Of a DNA stretch of 64,000 nt, positions 7,846 through 16,934 are shown in pieces. Numbering within the stretch: position 1 is the stretch's first letter; each line of letters opens with the position of its first letter. The stretch lies in NCBI RefSeq assembly GCF_008124625.1, contig NZ_VNHM01000010.1:47768-111767 (forward strand), written 5' to 3'. The position numbers were made by a program, and so were the translations under genes. This DNA is from Desulfallas thermosapovorans DSM 6562 (lineage in GTDB: Bacteria; Bacillota; Desulfotomaculia; Desulfotomaculales; Desulfallaceae). Below the pieces are notes generated by a model that saw only the letters and a list, made by a program, of their open reading frames with translations, was not told the DNA's origin and searched no databases.

Positions 7846-10116
7846 GTGAAAAGAACTCACCTCTGGGGTATACTTCTCATATCCATATTAACTATAGCGG
7901 TATGTATACTATGGCCGCCCGGTTCCTCCAAAAACCAAATAATACAGCCTGTATATGGCTTGGGATTACCACAACCGAATAACATTGAATATACTAAAGA
8001 GCCCGGCCATATCTATCTGATCACAGTTGACCGGTTGGTATTACAAGACCTGGTAGATAATCCGGACCTGTTTAATGAAATAACCGGACAGGCAGCCTTG
8101 GGATTGATGAGTGTAGGTGTAGAGGGCGGCCTAATACCGGATAATACTTATGCCTCCATAGGTGCCGGAGCCCCAATCAATGCCTCAGGTACCGCCCTGC
8201 ACGGGTTAAATGCCTGGGAATTGCTGCAAGGCATTCCGGCAAGTGAAATATACCAGCAGAGAACCGGACTTAACGCTCCCGCCGGTACCGTGCTGCAGTT
8301 GGATATAGCACGCATTAAAACATTAAATGCGGAAAGCCGCTATTCGGCTATCCCGGGCTTATTGGGCACAGTTTTGCAGGATAACGGCATCGCAGTATCC
8401 GTACTGGGTAATGCCGACAGCAGCGAAAAATCCGCCCGCCCGGCAGTGGCTCTGGCTATGAATAAGAACGGCCTGATTAAAGGCGGTGATGTGAGCGATA
8501 ATCTGTTAGTAGATGACCCTTCTTTTCCAGGGGGACTGCGGACTGATTATGATAAATTACTGTCGATATTACTGGAATCCTATAAAAAACCAGGTTTAAC
8601 CGTCGTAGAGTTGGGTGATTTGGAGCGATTGGAAAAATCAGGGGCCTATCTGGAGGAAAGCGTACTAAAATCTCAACGCCGGGAAACACTTAACAAGATA
8701 GCCTCTTTTATCACCCACATACTGGAGCAAATGGATGAGGAGCATGACATGCTGCTGATTATTTCACCCACACCCAGGGGTAATTATGTGCCCGGTACCA
8801 ACTATTTAACCCCGGTGTTGGCCGTGCATAATTCGATTCAACCCGGCCTATTAACTTCACCAACCACCCGGCGGCCTGGGATTATCAAAAACACTGACCT
8901 GGCACCCACGATACTGGACTATTTTAATATAGAAGCACCGGCCAACATGTATGGTCGTCCGCTGCATACCATAGATACAGACCTGACTATTGCAACATTG
9001 TCAACAACATACGAGCAATTGGAACAAACTTATCAATATCGATCTCCTGTGTTAAAGAATTATGTACTGGTATTGCTGATACTTGTATTGCTTTCCCTGG
9101 CGGCGGTTTTGCTGCCTCGCGCCAATGAATTAATGAAGGTATTAAAACCGCTGCTACTGGCGGTAATGGCAGTGCCCATAACTTTGCTACTAATTACACT
9201 GCTGCCCCATAAAACACCCGAGTTGTTGATATTGGAAATAATTGTATTAACAATAGGCATTACGGCAGCCATTTATTTATGGCTGGCAAATCATAATCAC
9301 GACCTGGACCCATTTATCATTATCAGCCTTACTACATCATTATGTATTGTTGTCGACCTTTTTTTGGGAGCGCCATTGCAAAAAAATTCACTACTGGGCT
9401 ACGACCCCATAGCGGGAGCCAGATTCTACGGGCTTGGCAACGAATACATGGGAGTACTGCTGGGCTCTACCATTATCGGCACCGCTGCTTTTATTGATCG
9501 TTTGTCCACCCGCCACCGCAAAACAATTATTGTCATAACCGGGCTATATTATTTAGTTACCTTGTATGCCATAGCAGCACCGGATAAAGGTACTAACGTC
9601 GGCGGCTCAATAGCGGGAGTTTTCGCATTTCTGGTTACCTTTTTATTACTGTTAGGTTTTAAATTCGACTTGAAGATAATCGCTAAAACGGCTGCTACCG
9701 TAAGTGTTTTTCTTCTGGCATTAATCTTTTACGACCTACAGCGACCTACGGAAGGCCAGTCCCATATCGGTCGTACAGCTAACCTGATAATATACAACGG
9801 ACCGGGTGAAATATTAAATATCATTTACCGCAAGGCAAGTATGAACATCAAATTGATCAAGTATACCATTTGGAGCAGGGTCTTTCTGGCCAGCCTGGTC
9901 AGTTTGGCAATCTTATTTTACCGTCCGGTGGGAATAATGAAGCAGATATTTACCCGCTATACCAATCTGTATACAGGTTTCATCGGTGTAACCATCGCCA
10001 GCATCATGGCACTTATTTTCAATGACTCCGGTATAGTGGCCGCAGCCACTGCCATGATATTTTGTGCGCCGCCGCTGCTTTATCTGGTCATTCGTACCCT
10101 GCGCCCCAACGTTTAG
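7846..10116 (+). CDS. Large membrane protein with an alkaline-phosphatase-fold extracellular domain
   Basis: A 756-residue protein of unknown function. One N-terminal helix (about 7-24) leads to an outward-facing domain (about 30-395), then roughly nine to eleven membrane helices fill residues 405-750. The soluble part reads like an alkaline phosphatase/phosphodiesterase fold: LITVDRL near the start, a possible nucleophile region NTYASIGAGAPI, and the classic tail KNTDLAPTILDYFNIEAPANMYGRPL. The usual DHG metal motif is replaced by SPTPRGN, so catalysis is doubtful. The membrane part has conserved-looking glycine-rich strings (FYGLGNEYMGVLLGS, APDKGTNVGGSIAGV). GTG start follows AAAGGAAAA. 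It could act in envelope or polymer assembly; that is a guess. Confidence 0.7.
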   Translation: MKRTHLWGILLISILTIAVCILWPPGSSKNQIIQPVYGLGLPQPNNIEYTKEPGHIYLITVDRLVLQDLVDNPDLFNEITGQAALGLMSVGVEGGLIPDNTYASIGAGAPINASGTALHGLNAWELLQGIPASEIYQQRTGLNAPAGTVLQLDIARIKTLNAESRYSAIPGLLGTVLQDNGIAVSVLGNADSSEKSARPAVALAMNKNGLIKGGDVSDNLLVDDPSFPGGLRTDYDKLLSILLESYKKPGLTVVELGDLERLEKSGAYLEESVLKSQRRETLNKIASFITHILEQMDEEHDMLLIISPTPRGNYVPGTNYLTPVLAVHNSIQPGLLTSPTTRRPGIIKNTDLAPTILDYFNIEAPANMYGRPLHTIDTDLTIATLSTTYEQLEQTYQYRSPVLKNYVLVLLILVLLSLAAVLLPRANELMKVLKPLLLAVMAVPITLLLITLLPHKTPELLILEIIVLTIGITAAIYLWLANHNHDLDPFIIISLTTSLCIVVDLFLGAPLQKNSLLGYDPIAGARFYGLGNEYMGVLLGSTIIGTAAFIDRLSTRHRKTIIVITGLYYLVTLYAIAAPDKGTNVGGSIAGVFAFLVTFLLLLGFKFDLKIIAKTAATVSVFLLALIFYDLQRPTEGQSHIGRTANLIIYNGPGEILNIIYRKASMNIKLIKYTIWSRVFLASLVSLAILFYRPVGIMKQIFTRYTNLYTGFIGVTIASIMALIFNDSGIVAAATAMIFCAPPLLYLVIRTLRPNV

Positions 10117-10202
10117 TTTTGGATTAAATGAATAAGCAAAGTAGAGTAAAGCTGAGGTTTTGATTAAAAGGCAGTATTAAACAGTTAAAATCACAAGCAT
10201 AC

Positions 10203-10241
10203 ATAAAATATTGTTGACATTACAATATTTTATGCTAAAAT
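10203..10241 (+). promoter_or_regulatory. speD promoter with a 12-bp inverted repeat over the -35 box
   Basis: TTGACA (10214-10219) and TAAAAT (10236-10241) are 16 bases apart. ATAAAATATTGT (10203-10214) and ACAATATTTTAT (10222-10233) are perfect inverted repeats with a 7-base spacer that flank and overlap the -35 and spacer. This is the layout of a repressor operator, though a protein is not known. Confidence 0.55.
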
Positions 10242-10325
10242 TGAGTTTGGCTGGTATAAAGGTATCCACTTTGACTCTCTATCAGCCAGCCTTTAACAAT
10301 ATGCAAAAGGGGGAAGATAATAAGA

Positions 10326-10706
10326 ATGAAACCTTTGGGCCGCCATGTACTAGCTGAAATCTATGGATGTGAATACGATATTCTCAATGATATCGGCAAA
10401 GTTGAAAAAATTATGGTAAACGCAGCCCTTGAGGCAGGTGCCGAGGTAAGAGAATTTGTATTCCATAAATTCAGCCCGCAGGGGGTCAGCGGAGTGGTTG
10501 TAATATCAGAATCTCACCTGGCCATTCATACTTGGCCGGAGTTGGGTTATGCCGCCGTTGATGTTTTTACCTGCGGGGACAAGGTGGATCCCTGGGATGC
10601 GTGCAACTTCTTAACCGAGCAATTCTGCGCCAAGCATCTCACAGCTAAAGAGACAAAACGGGGCATACTTCCTGATATACCGCTTCAGGAAGCCGTAAAT
10701 CTTTAG
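10326..10706 (+). CDS. speD: S-adenosylmethionine decarboxylase proenzyme
   Basis: A 126-residue bacterial/archaeal class 1B proenzyme that cleaves itself to make a pyruvoyl cofactor and decarboxylates SAM to supply aminopropyl groups for polyamines. The cleavage site is between E62 and S63 in [14 protein letters not shown]68 and C83 (FTCGD) are the expected processing and proton-donor residues. Length is normal. GGGGGAAGATAATA precedes the ATG. A hairpin follows the gene. No spermidine synthase is adjacent, so its partner must be elsewhere in the genome. Confidence 0.95.
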   Translation: MKPLGRHVLAEIYGCEYDILNDIGKVEKIMVNAALEAGAEVREFVFHKFSPQGVSGVVVISESHLAIHTWPELGYAAVDVFTCGDKVDPWDACNFLTEQFCAKHLTAKETKRGILPDIPLQEAVNL

Positions 10707-10742
10707 GAGGGATTTTTATTAGTACCAACTTAAGTGAAGATT

Positions 10743-10789
10743 AGCATGACCTTGCTGTTTGGCCAACAAACGCAAGGTCATTGCTTTTT
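10743..10789 (+). terminator. Probable terminator of speD
   Basis: AGCATGACCTTGC (10743-10755) pairs with GCAAGGTCATTGCT (10772-10785) with one bulged base, and is followed by TTTTTATTG. Confidence 0.7.
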
Positions 10790-10874
10790 ATTGATAAATA
10801 TACACTCACGGAAGGATATTTTATCGCGGCACCGAATATATAATTGTTTAAAGCAAAGGAGGCTGCCCCCACAT

Positions 10875-11654
10875 ATGCATATTTTTCATCATATCAGCGA
10901 TGAACTGGAAAAAGTAAACAAGTTGATTTATAAAAATTTTTTTATCAGAACGGGTAATATTAATGATTATGTTAAGCAGGATTTCAATTATTTATATATT
11001 AATTTACGGCCTGCATTGGTGCTAATATGCCACCGGTTGTTTAGCCCGGTAAATCAGCAAGCCGTTGCTCTGGCTGCCGTGCTGCAGTTTATTTTTATGG
11101 CTTCCCAGGTACACGTAAAACTATCGGAAAACAACCCCGGACAGGAAGAACCTATAGATATCCGTACCGGTTATCAATTTCCCGTGCTGGTGGGGGACTA
11201 CCTGTACGGCAAATTTTTTACCACTTTATGCGACGCTGGTATTGTACACTACCTGAAAAATATGGCGGAGCTTATCTGCACTATCAATAAAAACGGTATT
11301 TTAATTCTAAAAAATCCAGACCTGGCCATCTCCAATCCGACGGCATACTTGGAAGCGATTCGCGGCGAATGTGCGGAACTGCTGGCTTGCGGTGCCTATT
11401 TAGGAGCCGATTTAGCCGGCGCTGACAGTGGCAGTAAGGATAAGTTATATCATTTCGGACTGAATTTGGGCATGGCCTTGGGATTGCTGTCAAGGGGTGC
11501 CCCGGCAAGACAGGTAAACCATTATGCCGCCACAGCAGAGTCTATACTACAACACCTGCCCCCGGGTAAAGATAAAGAAAGCCTGCGGGATCTACTGGGT
11601 TTATTAACCACCGAAAACACCGAAGCTGAGCGCATGGTACGCATGGTGGTATAA
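10875..11654 (+). CDS. Degenerate polyprenyl-synthetase-like protein
   Basis: A 259-residue protein whose core matches a trans-prenyl diphosphate synthase in outline: INLRPALVLICHRLF resembles the GGKRLRP helix region, and VLVGDYLYGKFFTTLCD (about 104-120) the GDYLLAR helix. Both catalytic Asp-rich motifs are missing: the first DDxxD position reads SQVHVKLSEN (about 77-86) and the second falls in LGMALGLLSRG. It is also about 60 residues shorter than the intact synthase at 39752-40717. ATG 10875 follows AAAGGAGG by 12 bases. It may be a non-catalytic partner subunit, as in two-component heptaprenyl synthases, or a relic under other selection. Confidence 0.65.
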   Translation: MHIFHHISDELEKVNKLIYKNFFIRTGNINDYVKQDFNYLYINLRPALVLICHRLFSPVNQQAVALAAVLQFIFMASQVHVKLSENNPGQEEPIDIRTGYQFPVLVGDYLYGKFFTTLCDAGIVHYLKNMAELICTINKNGILILKNPDLAISNPTAYLEAIRGECAELLACGAYLGADLAGADSGSKDKLYHFGLNLGMALGLLSRGAPARQVNHYAATAESILQHLPPGKDKESLRDLLGLLTTENTEAERMVRMVV

Positions 11655-12098
11655 TTACATTTTATTACTTGGCCCCAAGTTTTTGTTATTTACTCATTAT
11701 GAATTCAACCCTATGCTTACCGTGACAGCATAGGATAGGCATAAACTCAATACAATACAATTGCATAATTTACGGCAAGCGAGTATGTGACCCAGGCCTA
11801 TACAGTGCTTTTGCACGATCCCTGGTGCCGGCATATTACCCAGTGTATTACAACCCAGCGGGCCTACCTTATTTGGTATACCTGCTTTTTTTATCATTTT
11901 TACGCCTATTTCGATTATTCTTCCTGTGTAATTAATGTCAGCAATTTTATATTTTCAACAACCGTTATAAGCTGCCCGGCTCATTTTCAGATCCCCAACC
12001 ATAACTCCGTGGGGATTTATTTTATGCGCTCCGTTGCGGCAAATATGTATACCGTGGTTTACATTTTCAAATATTTTTTCACTAATTATTTTTATTTG
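11655..12098. other. Gene-free interval with two weak hairpins
   Basis: No convincing gene is seen on either strand. It holds a small hairpin with T-run after the preceding gene (ACTTG 11677-11681 with CAAGT 11686-11690), an 8-bp inverted repeat (CCTATGCT 11710-11717 with AGCATAGG 11727-11734), and ATCCCCA (11991-11997) with TGGGGAT (12010-12016) followed by TTATTTTAT, which could end a transcript. A minus-strand open frame at 11697-11897 has no family resemblance. Confidence 0.5.
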
Positions 12099-12135
12099 TG
12101 GTACAATAAATGCAAAAAGAGTGAATGTTCATTCA
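12099..12135 (+). promoter_or_regulatory. Extended -10 promoter and TGAATG-TT-CATTCA operator candidate for the acyl-CoA synthetase (ADP-forming)
   Basis: TGGTACAAT (12099-12107) is an extended -10 element; no good -35 is present. Ten to fifteen bases downstream lies TGAATG-TT-CATTCA (12122-12135), a perfect inverted repeat where a repressor would block transcription. The arms match those of Bacillus FadR-type TetR sites, but with a shorter centre. Confidence 0.45.
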
Positions 12136-12162
12136 TTTTCTTGTGTAACAAGGAGGCCCTCA

Positions 12163-14316
12163 ATGAGTAACACGGATTTACAAAGCGATTTAAAAAGCCT
12201 GGTACCCCTTTTTAAACCTGAATCCATAGCCATCATAGGAGCGTCCAGCAACCCCGCCAAACCCAGCGGTCAGCCGTTGGTGGCACTTACACAATGCGGC
12301 TTTAAAGGGCATGTATATCCGGTAAACCCTAACTACCGTACTTTACTGGGTCTGCACTGTTACCCTTCGCTAACGGATATACCTGGTCCTGTCGATCTAT
12401 GCATTATCGCAGTGCCTGCCCGCATGACTTTGACCGCTCTGGAGGAATGCGCGGCAAAGGGTGTGCGGGGTGTAATAATATTTACTTCGGGATTTGCTGA
12501 AGTAGGGAATGAGGGCGCGATCATCCAACAGCAAATGACCGCTCTGGCCAGAAAAACCGGCATGCGTATCTGCGGACCCAACTGCATGGGCATTTTCAGT
12601 GCCCAAAACGCCTTAATGGCTAATTTTGCCGTAACCGAACTGCCAGATAAAGTATTGGTACCTGATTACTTGGGGTTTATTAGCCAAAGTGGTGGCTTCG
12701 GGGTAGCCATTTATGAAATGATCAAAGAAAAAGGCTATGGCTTTAGTCATTTTGTTAGTACTGGTAATGAAGCGAATCTGGAGTTTTCCCACTACTTGGG
12801 TTATATGGCGGCCGATAACAAAACTAGAGTGATTGGCGGCTACCTGGAAGGGCTCAAGGACGGGCAGAAGTTTTTGCAGGCAGCAGATATGGCTTTAGCA
12901 AATAATAAACCCGTAATGCTCATGAAAGCAGGTCGTTACCCGGCTTCCGCAAAGGCCGCTGCCTCTCATACCGGAGCGCTTGTGGGATCGGAAAAAGTAT
13001 ACAGCGCTGTTTTTAAGCAAAAGGGTATTATCAGGATAGATAACTTAGAAGAATTCTTGAATATGCTTTCAATAATGCATAGCGGTAAAATACCGTGCGG
13101 CAAAAGGATAGCCATACTGGCCACCTCAGGCGGTAGCGGCGTTATGCTGGCGGACAAATGCGCTCATTACGGACTGGATGTAGTTCCACTTCAGGAAGAA
13201 ACTAGATTGGCCTTGGCGGCACTGCTGCCCGATTTTGCATCCACCGCTAACCCTGTGGACATTACCTCGGCCATTATAACCCAACCCGGGTTGTTGGAAC
13301 AATGCGCCCAAATAGTGATTAAAGACCCCGGGGTGGATATGATGATTGTGGCTTACTGGACCGAATTCGGAAACCGGAGTATTCTGAATCAAATGATCAG
13401 GGTTGAGCAAAGTACCAATAAACCGGTTTTCAATTTGATTTGGGGTCCGGAAAAGGCGGCGCAAGAAGCCATGCACTACATGAACAACAATTTAATCCCC
13501 GCAGGCCGGGAAGTGGATTTCATTATTAAAAGTATGGCCACACTGGCGGAATACCATATTTTTGTACAGTCCCGCAAGGAAACTACTATGTTGGGTCCGG
13601 AGATACCAATAAACGCCCGGGAAAAGGCGGCCGTCCTATTGAATAATTTAGGGCCCGGCACCAGGTTATCCGAACATACTGCCAAACAAGTGCTGCGCGC
13701 CTATGGCATACCCACAACCCGGGAACAACTGGCCACAACAATGGAAGAAGCCCTCGCGGCGGCTGAGACTATCGGCTATCCGGTGGTTATGAAAATAGAA
13801 TCACCCGACATATTGCATAAGACTGATGCAGGGGGGGTATTATTAAACATCCGTACCCCTGAGGAAGTAACCACAGGTCTCCACCAATTACTGAATAATG
13901 CCCGGGTCTATAAAGCTGACGCGGACATCAAAGGCGTTCTGGTGCAGCAAATGCTACCTGACAATGGTATTGAAATGATTGTAGGTATTAGTAAAGACAG
14001 CACCTTCGGCTCCACAGTACTGGTGGGGTTAGGAGGCATCTTTGTGGAGGCACTAGAAGATGTGGCCCTCAGGGTAGCACCTGTATCACCGCTGGATGCC
14101 CAAGAGATGTTGTCCGAGCTAAAGGGTCAGCGCGTACTGGATGGCCTACGAGGGCGGTTACCTGCTGATAAACAGGCACTGTTGGATATTATCCAACGAT
14201 TATCCCGCCTGGCCGTAGACTTTCCCCAAATCGCCGAATTGGACATTAACCCTCTTATTGTATTCCCCAAAGGCGAAGGGGCCTGCGCCGCCGACGCACT
14301 GATAGCCATGGAATAA
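12163..14316 (+). CDS. Acyl/acetyl-CoA synthetase (ADP-forming), fused alpha-beta
   Basis: A 717-residue NDP-forming acyl-CoA synthetase that interconverts acyl-CoA, ADP and Pi with the free acid, CoA and ATP. Domains in order: CoA-binding Rossmann (about 10-140, IAIIGASSNPAKPSG), succinyl-CoA-synthetase-like ligase region with the phospho-histidine H269 in AAASHTGALVG, and a C-terminal ATP-grasp (about 490-717, ending in LDINPLIVFPKG). Alpha and beta are on one chain, as in many anaerobes. ATG 12163 follows AAGGAGG; an open frame runs 43 codons further upstream but covers the promoter. It may make ATP from acyl-CoA or activate acids; the substrate is not known. Confidence 0.9.
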   Translation: MSNTDLQSDLKSLVPLFKPESIAIIGASSNPAKPSGQPLVALTQCGFKGHVYPVNPNYRTLLGLHCYPSLTDIPGPVDLCIIAVPARMTLTALEECAAKGVRGVIIFTSGFAEVGNEGAIIQQQMTALARKTGMRICGPNCMGIFSAQNALMANFAVTELPDKVLVPDYLGFISQSGGFGVAIYEMIKEKGYGFSHFVSTGNEANLEFSHYLGYMAADNKTRVIGGYLEGLKDGQKFLQAADMALANNKPVMLMKAGRYPASAKAAASHTGALVGSEKVYSAVFKQKGIIRIDNLEEFLNMLSIMHSGKIPCGKRIAILATSGGSGVMLADKCAHYGLDVVPLQEETRLALAALLPDFASTANPVDITSAIITQPGLLEQCAQIVIKDPGVDMMIVAYWTEFGNRSILNQMIRVEQSTNKPVFNLIWGPEKAAQEAMHYMNNNLIPAGREVDFIIKSMATLAEYHIFVQSRKETTMLGPEIPINAREKAAVLLNNLGPGTRLSEHTAKQVLRAYGIPTTREQLATTMEEALAAAETIGYPVVMKIESPDILHKTDAGGVLLNIRTPEEVTTGLHQLLNNARVYKADADIKGVLVQQMLPDNGIEMIVGISKDSTFGSTVLVGLGGIFVEALEDVALRVAPVSPLDAQEMLSELKGQRVLDGLRGRLPADKQALLDIIQRLSRLAVDFPQIAELDINPLIVFPKGEGACAADALIAME

Positions 14317-14754
14317 TAAATATATTTATATATAAACAGCGCAGGAAAACTGATATGCTCCCCTTGTATTAGACAGTGGAAACAAAAAACTGTTTATAAC
14401 GAGGAGGGGCTATTTTTACCCCCATAAAGCGATAGTATCAGCACCCCCAAAAGCAGTAATTGAAAAATATTTTCGTGGTGAAAATTCGCTTGATGTTTTT
14501 GGCTACAAATACATTTTATATCCACAAGGTGTAATTTATACAAAATTTTTTTCATATACATTGTCCTTGTTATCAACTTTTGATATCCTAAAAAATGATA
14601 ATACGCATTGGTTATATTAACCACTTGGTAGCCTTTTTGTTCAGCACGTGTTAAAGGTTAGTGTTAAGGCAAATATAAATTACAACTTCTAGGTTAACTT
14701 AAATACGGGTGGAGGACCGCCTAGTTTAGCAAATACGTCAAAACAGAGGTAAGT
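14317..14754. other. Gene-free interval before trkH, with an unstarted open frame
   Basis: No supported gene. A plus-strand frame stays open from 14354 to 14624 without an ATG, GTG or TTG near its beginning; its middle (AVIEKYFRGENSLDVFGYKY) reads like protein but is not recognised. ACAGT/ACTGT arms (14374-14378 and 14388-14392) and a GGAGGGG run near 14404 could belong to a structured leader, but no known riboswitch consensus was found. Confidence 0.35.
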
Positions 14755-16068
14755 ATGTTAAAAAAAATAAAACCAGGACAATTCCTGCTTATCAGCTACG
14801 CATTAGTCGACTTAATGGGTACAATATTACTTATGCTGCCACTTGCCTCCACTGAATCAGGGTCGACAAGCTTAATTGAGGCCTGGTTTACAGCCACCTC
14901 CGCCCTTACAGTAACCGGCCTTACAATAGTCACCACAGCCAGCCACTGGACCACGTTCGGGCACGTGGTTATTATGGTGCTAATGCAAATAGGTGGTCTG
15001 GGCCTTATGGCCATAGCCACCATTACCTTAACCATGCTGGGCCTGCGCATTCACCTGGGCCACCGTTTGTTGATTGCCCAGGACCGTAACTATTTTGATA
15101 TGTACGGGGTTGTACGACTGGTACTTAATATTTTTGTATTGACTTTGTTTATAGAGGGCACAGGCGCGGCCTTGCTGGGCTTTCTTTTTCCCGATTTATG
15201 GGAAAACGGCCCCATCGAGGGCCTGTTATTCATAACCTTCCATGCCATTAGCGCATTTAACGGTGCAGGTTTTGATCTAACCGGACAAAGCCTGGAACCT
15301 TACCGCTATAATATAGGAATCAACCTGGTGATAATGACCATGATCACCCTGGGCAGCTTGGGTTACGTTGTTTTACAAGAGCTTTTTTTAGTGCGCAAAT
15401 GGCACAGGCTCAGCCTGCACAGCCGCATGGTATTACTGGTCACCGGTGCCATCATCCTGGTGGGTAGTATTTTTTATTTTGTCAGCGAATTTCATCGTAC
15501 CCTGGCGGGAGCACCCTGGGCGGATAAAATTATAATCAGTGTATTTCAAGCGGCAACCCGTACAGCCGGGTTTACCAACGTTCCGGTAACGGCCTGGAAT
15601 GAACCATTTATATTTTTAATGATTATCATGATGTTCATTGGAGCCAGCCCGGGCTCCGTCGGCGGAGGTGTCAAGACCACCACCTTTGGCACGGTTGTAC
15701 TGGCCGTTTGGTCCATTGTCCGGGGCAAAAAAGCAGTGGTGCTTTTTGAAAGGGAAATTGCCCAGGAAAGTGTGACTAAAGGTTTTACGGTAGTGGTTAT
15801 GGCTGGTATGCTGGTTGTAGTCAGTACCTTGTTAATTATGACCGTAGAAGGTTTACCGTTTATGCCGGTATTATTTGAAGTAGTATCAGCCATGGCTACG
15901 GTTGGTTTATCCATGGGTATAACAACTCAATTATCCCCCTTTGGGCTAATAGTGATCGGAATTTTGATGTTTGTGGGCCGCATTGGTATTTTAACAGTGG
16001 TGGTAGTACTGGCCGGTACAGAAAAGCGACGTTTCCAATATATGAAGGAAGATATCCTTATAGGTTAA
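14755..16068 (+). CDS. trkH: TrkH/KtrB-family potassium uptake protein
   Basis: A 437-residue membrane channel subunit for K+ uptake. The four pore repeats each carry a selectivity-filter glycine: LTVTGLTIV, AFNGAGFDL, TRTAGFTNV and VGLSMGITT. Length and the absence of long N-terminal helices fit the KtrB subtype, which also uses Na+. ATG at 14755 follows AGAGGTAAGT. The regulatory subunit gene starts about 60 bases downstream, so this is a two-gene operon. Confidence 0.92.
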   Translation: MLKKIKPGQFLLISYALVDLMGTILLMLPLASTESGSTSLIEAWFTATSALTVTGLTIVTTASHWTTFGHVVIMVLMQIGGLGLMAIATITLTMLGLRIHLGHRLLIAQDRNYFDMYGVVRLVLNIFVLTLFIEGTGAALLGFLFPDLWENGPIEGLLFITFHAISAFNGAGFDLTGQSLEPYRYNIGINLVIMTMITLGSLGYVVLQELFLVRKWHRLSLHSRMVLLVTGAIILVGSIFYFVSEFHRTLAGAPWADKIIISVFQAATRTAGFTNVPVTAWNEPFIFLMIIMMFIGASPGSVGGGVKTTTFGTVVLAVWSIVRGKKAVVLFEREIAQESVTKGFTVVVMAGMLVVVSTLLIMTVEGLPFMPVLFEVVSAMATVGLSMGITTQLSPFGLIVIGILMFVGRIGILTVVVVLAGTEKRRFQYMKEDILIG

Positions 16069-16126
16069 CACGTCTTAATGTGCAAATGTCATATTAGAAA
16101 AAAAATCAAGTATTGGGAAGGTGCAA

Positions 16127-16819
16127 TTGACTGTGAAAAAATCTATACTGGTTATCGGTGTAGGCCGGTTCGGCCGGGGCGTCATTGAAGGGCTATATGA
16201 CAGAGGACATGATATATTTGCCATTGATATTAATGAAGAAAATCTTGAGGATGTACGTGATATGATCGTTTCAGGGGCAATTCTTGATGTCGGAGACGAT
16301 GATGATGAGTTGGTGAGAATTGTGGGTGAAAAGAATTTTGATGAGGCGGTGGTAGCATTGGGTGCGGATTTTGAAGGAGCCTTAATTGCCACCAGCATCT
16401 TAAAGGATGCCGGTGTACCGGTATCGGTTAAGGCACCCAATCAAAGAAGGGGTAACGTACTGCAGAAAATGGGCGCCGACCGGATTGTTTTCCCGGAACG
16501 AGATATGGGTCGCAGGCTTGCTCACGTTATCTCCACTGAAGCTGAAATTGACATGCTGGAGTTGCCCCAGGGGTTCGTAGTGGAACAATTGGAAGTCGGT
16601 CCCGGGTTTGCAGGTAAAACATTGGAGAAGCTGAATACTTCCAACCGCTTCGGTATATGGATCATGCTGGTTTACCAAGGTAACGAACCGGTGCAACCCA
16701 CGGCAACCACCCGACTGAACGAGGGAGATATAATGGTTATCTTCGGCAGAAAAACAAAATTAAACAAGTTTGAGGATGCGAATTTTGGTAAAAAGAAAAG
16801 GACAGTAGGCAAGAGATGA
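16127..16819 (+). CDS. trkA: TrkA/KtrA-family potassium channel regulatory subunit
   Basis: A 230-residue cytoplasmic protein with an RCK N domain (Rossmann GVGRFGRG, about 11-18; acidic NAD/ATP ribose-binding D near 35) and an RCK C domain (about 140-215, ending GDIMVIFGRKTKL). It gates the TrkH-like channel by binding nucleotides. The start is uncertain: TTG 16127 has the best spacing (6 bases) from GGGAAGG, GTG 16133 would give the more usual VKK start, and GTG 16121 touches the ribosome site. A lysine-rich tail ends the protein. Confidence 0.88.
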   Translation: MTVKKSILVIGVGRFGRGVIEGLYDRGHDIFAIDINEENLEDVRDMIVSGAILDVGDDDDELVRIVGEKNFDEAVVALGADFEGALIATSILKDAGVPVSVKAPNQRRGNVLQKMGADRIVFPERDMGRRLAHVISTEAEIDMLELPQGFVVEQLEVGPGFAGKTLEKLNTSNRFGIWIMLVYQGNEPVQPTATTRLNEGDIMVIFGRKTKLNKFEDANFGKKKRTVGKR

Positions 16820-16934
16820 TAATTATTGTTTGCTTTCCTTATGTAAAATTATCGCAAACCTTCAGGTTTGTATCAGTATAAGCCTTTTACACTTAATTGA
16901 AAAGAGTTGAAGTATCTGGTACCCCGCAGCTGTA

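Noticed and set aside
12034..12162. 43-codon N-terminal extension of the ADP-forming acyl-CoA synthetase
   Set aside because: It covers the promoter and operator and has no ribosome site, while ATG 12163 has AAGGAGG and matches family starts.
14640..14754. c-di-AMP (ydaO) riboswitch before trkH
   Set aside because: The location is suggestive and there is a GGGTGGAGGACCGCC stretch, but the ydaO consensus elements are not present.
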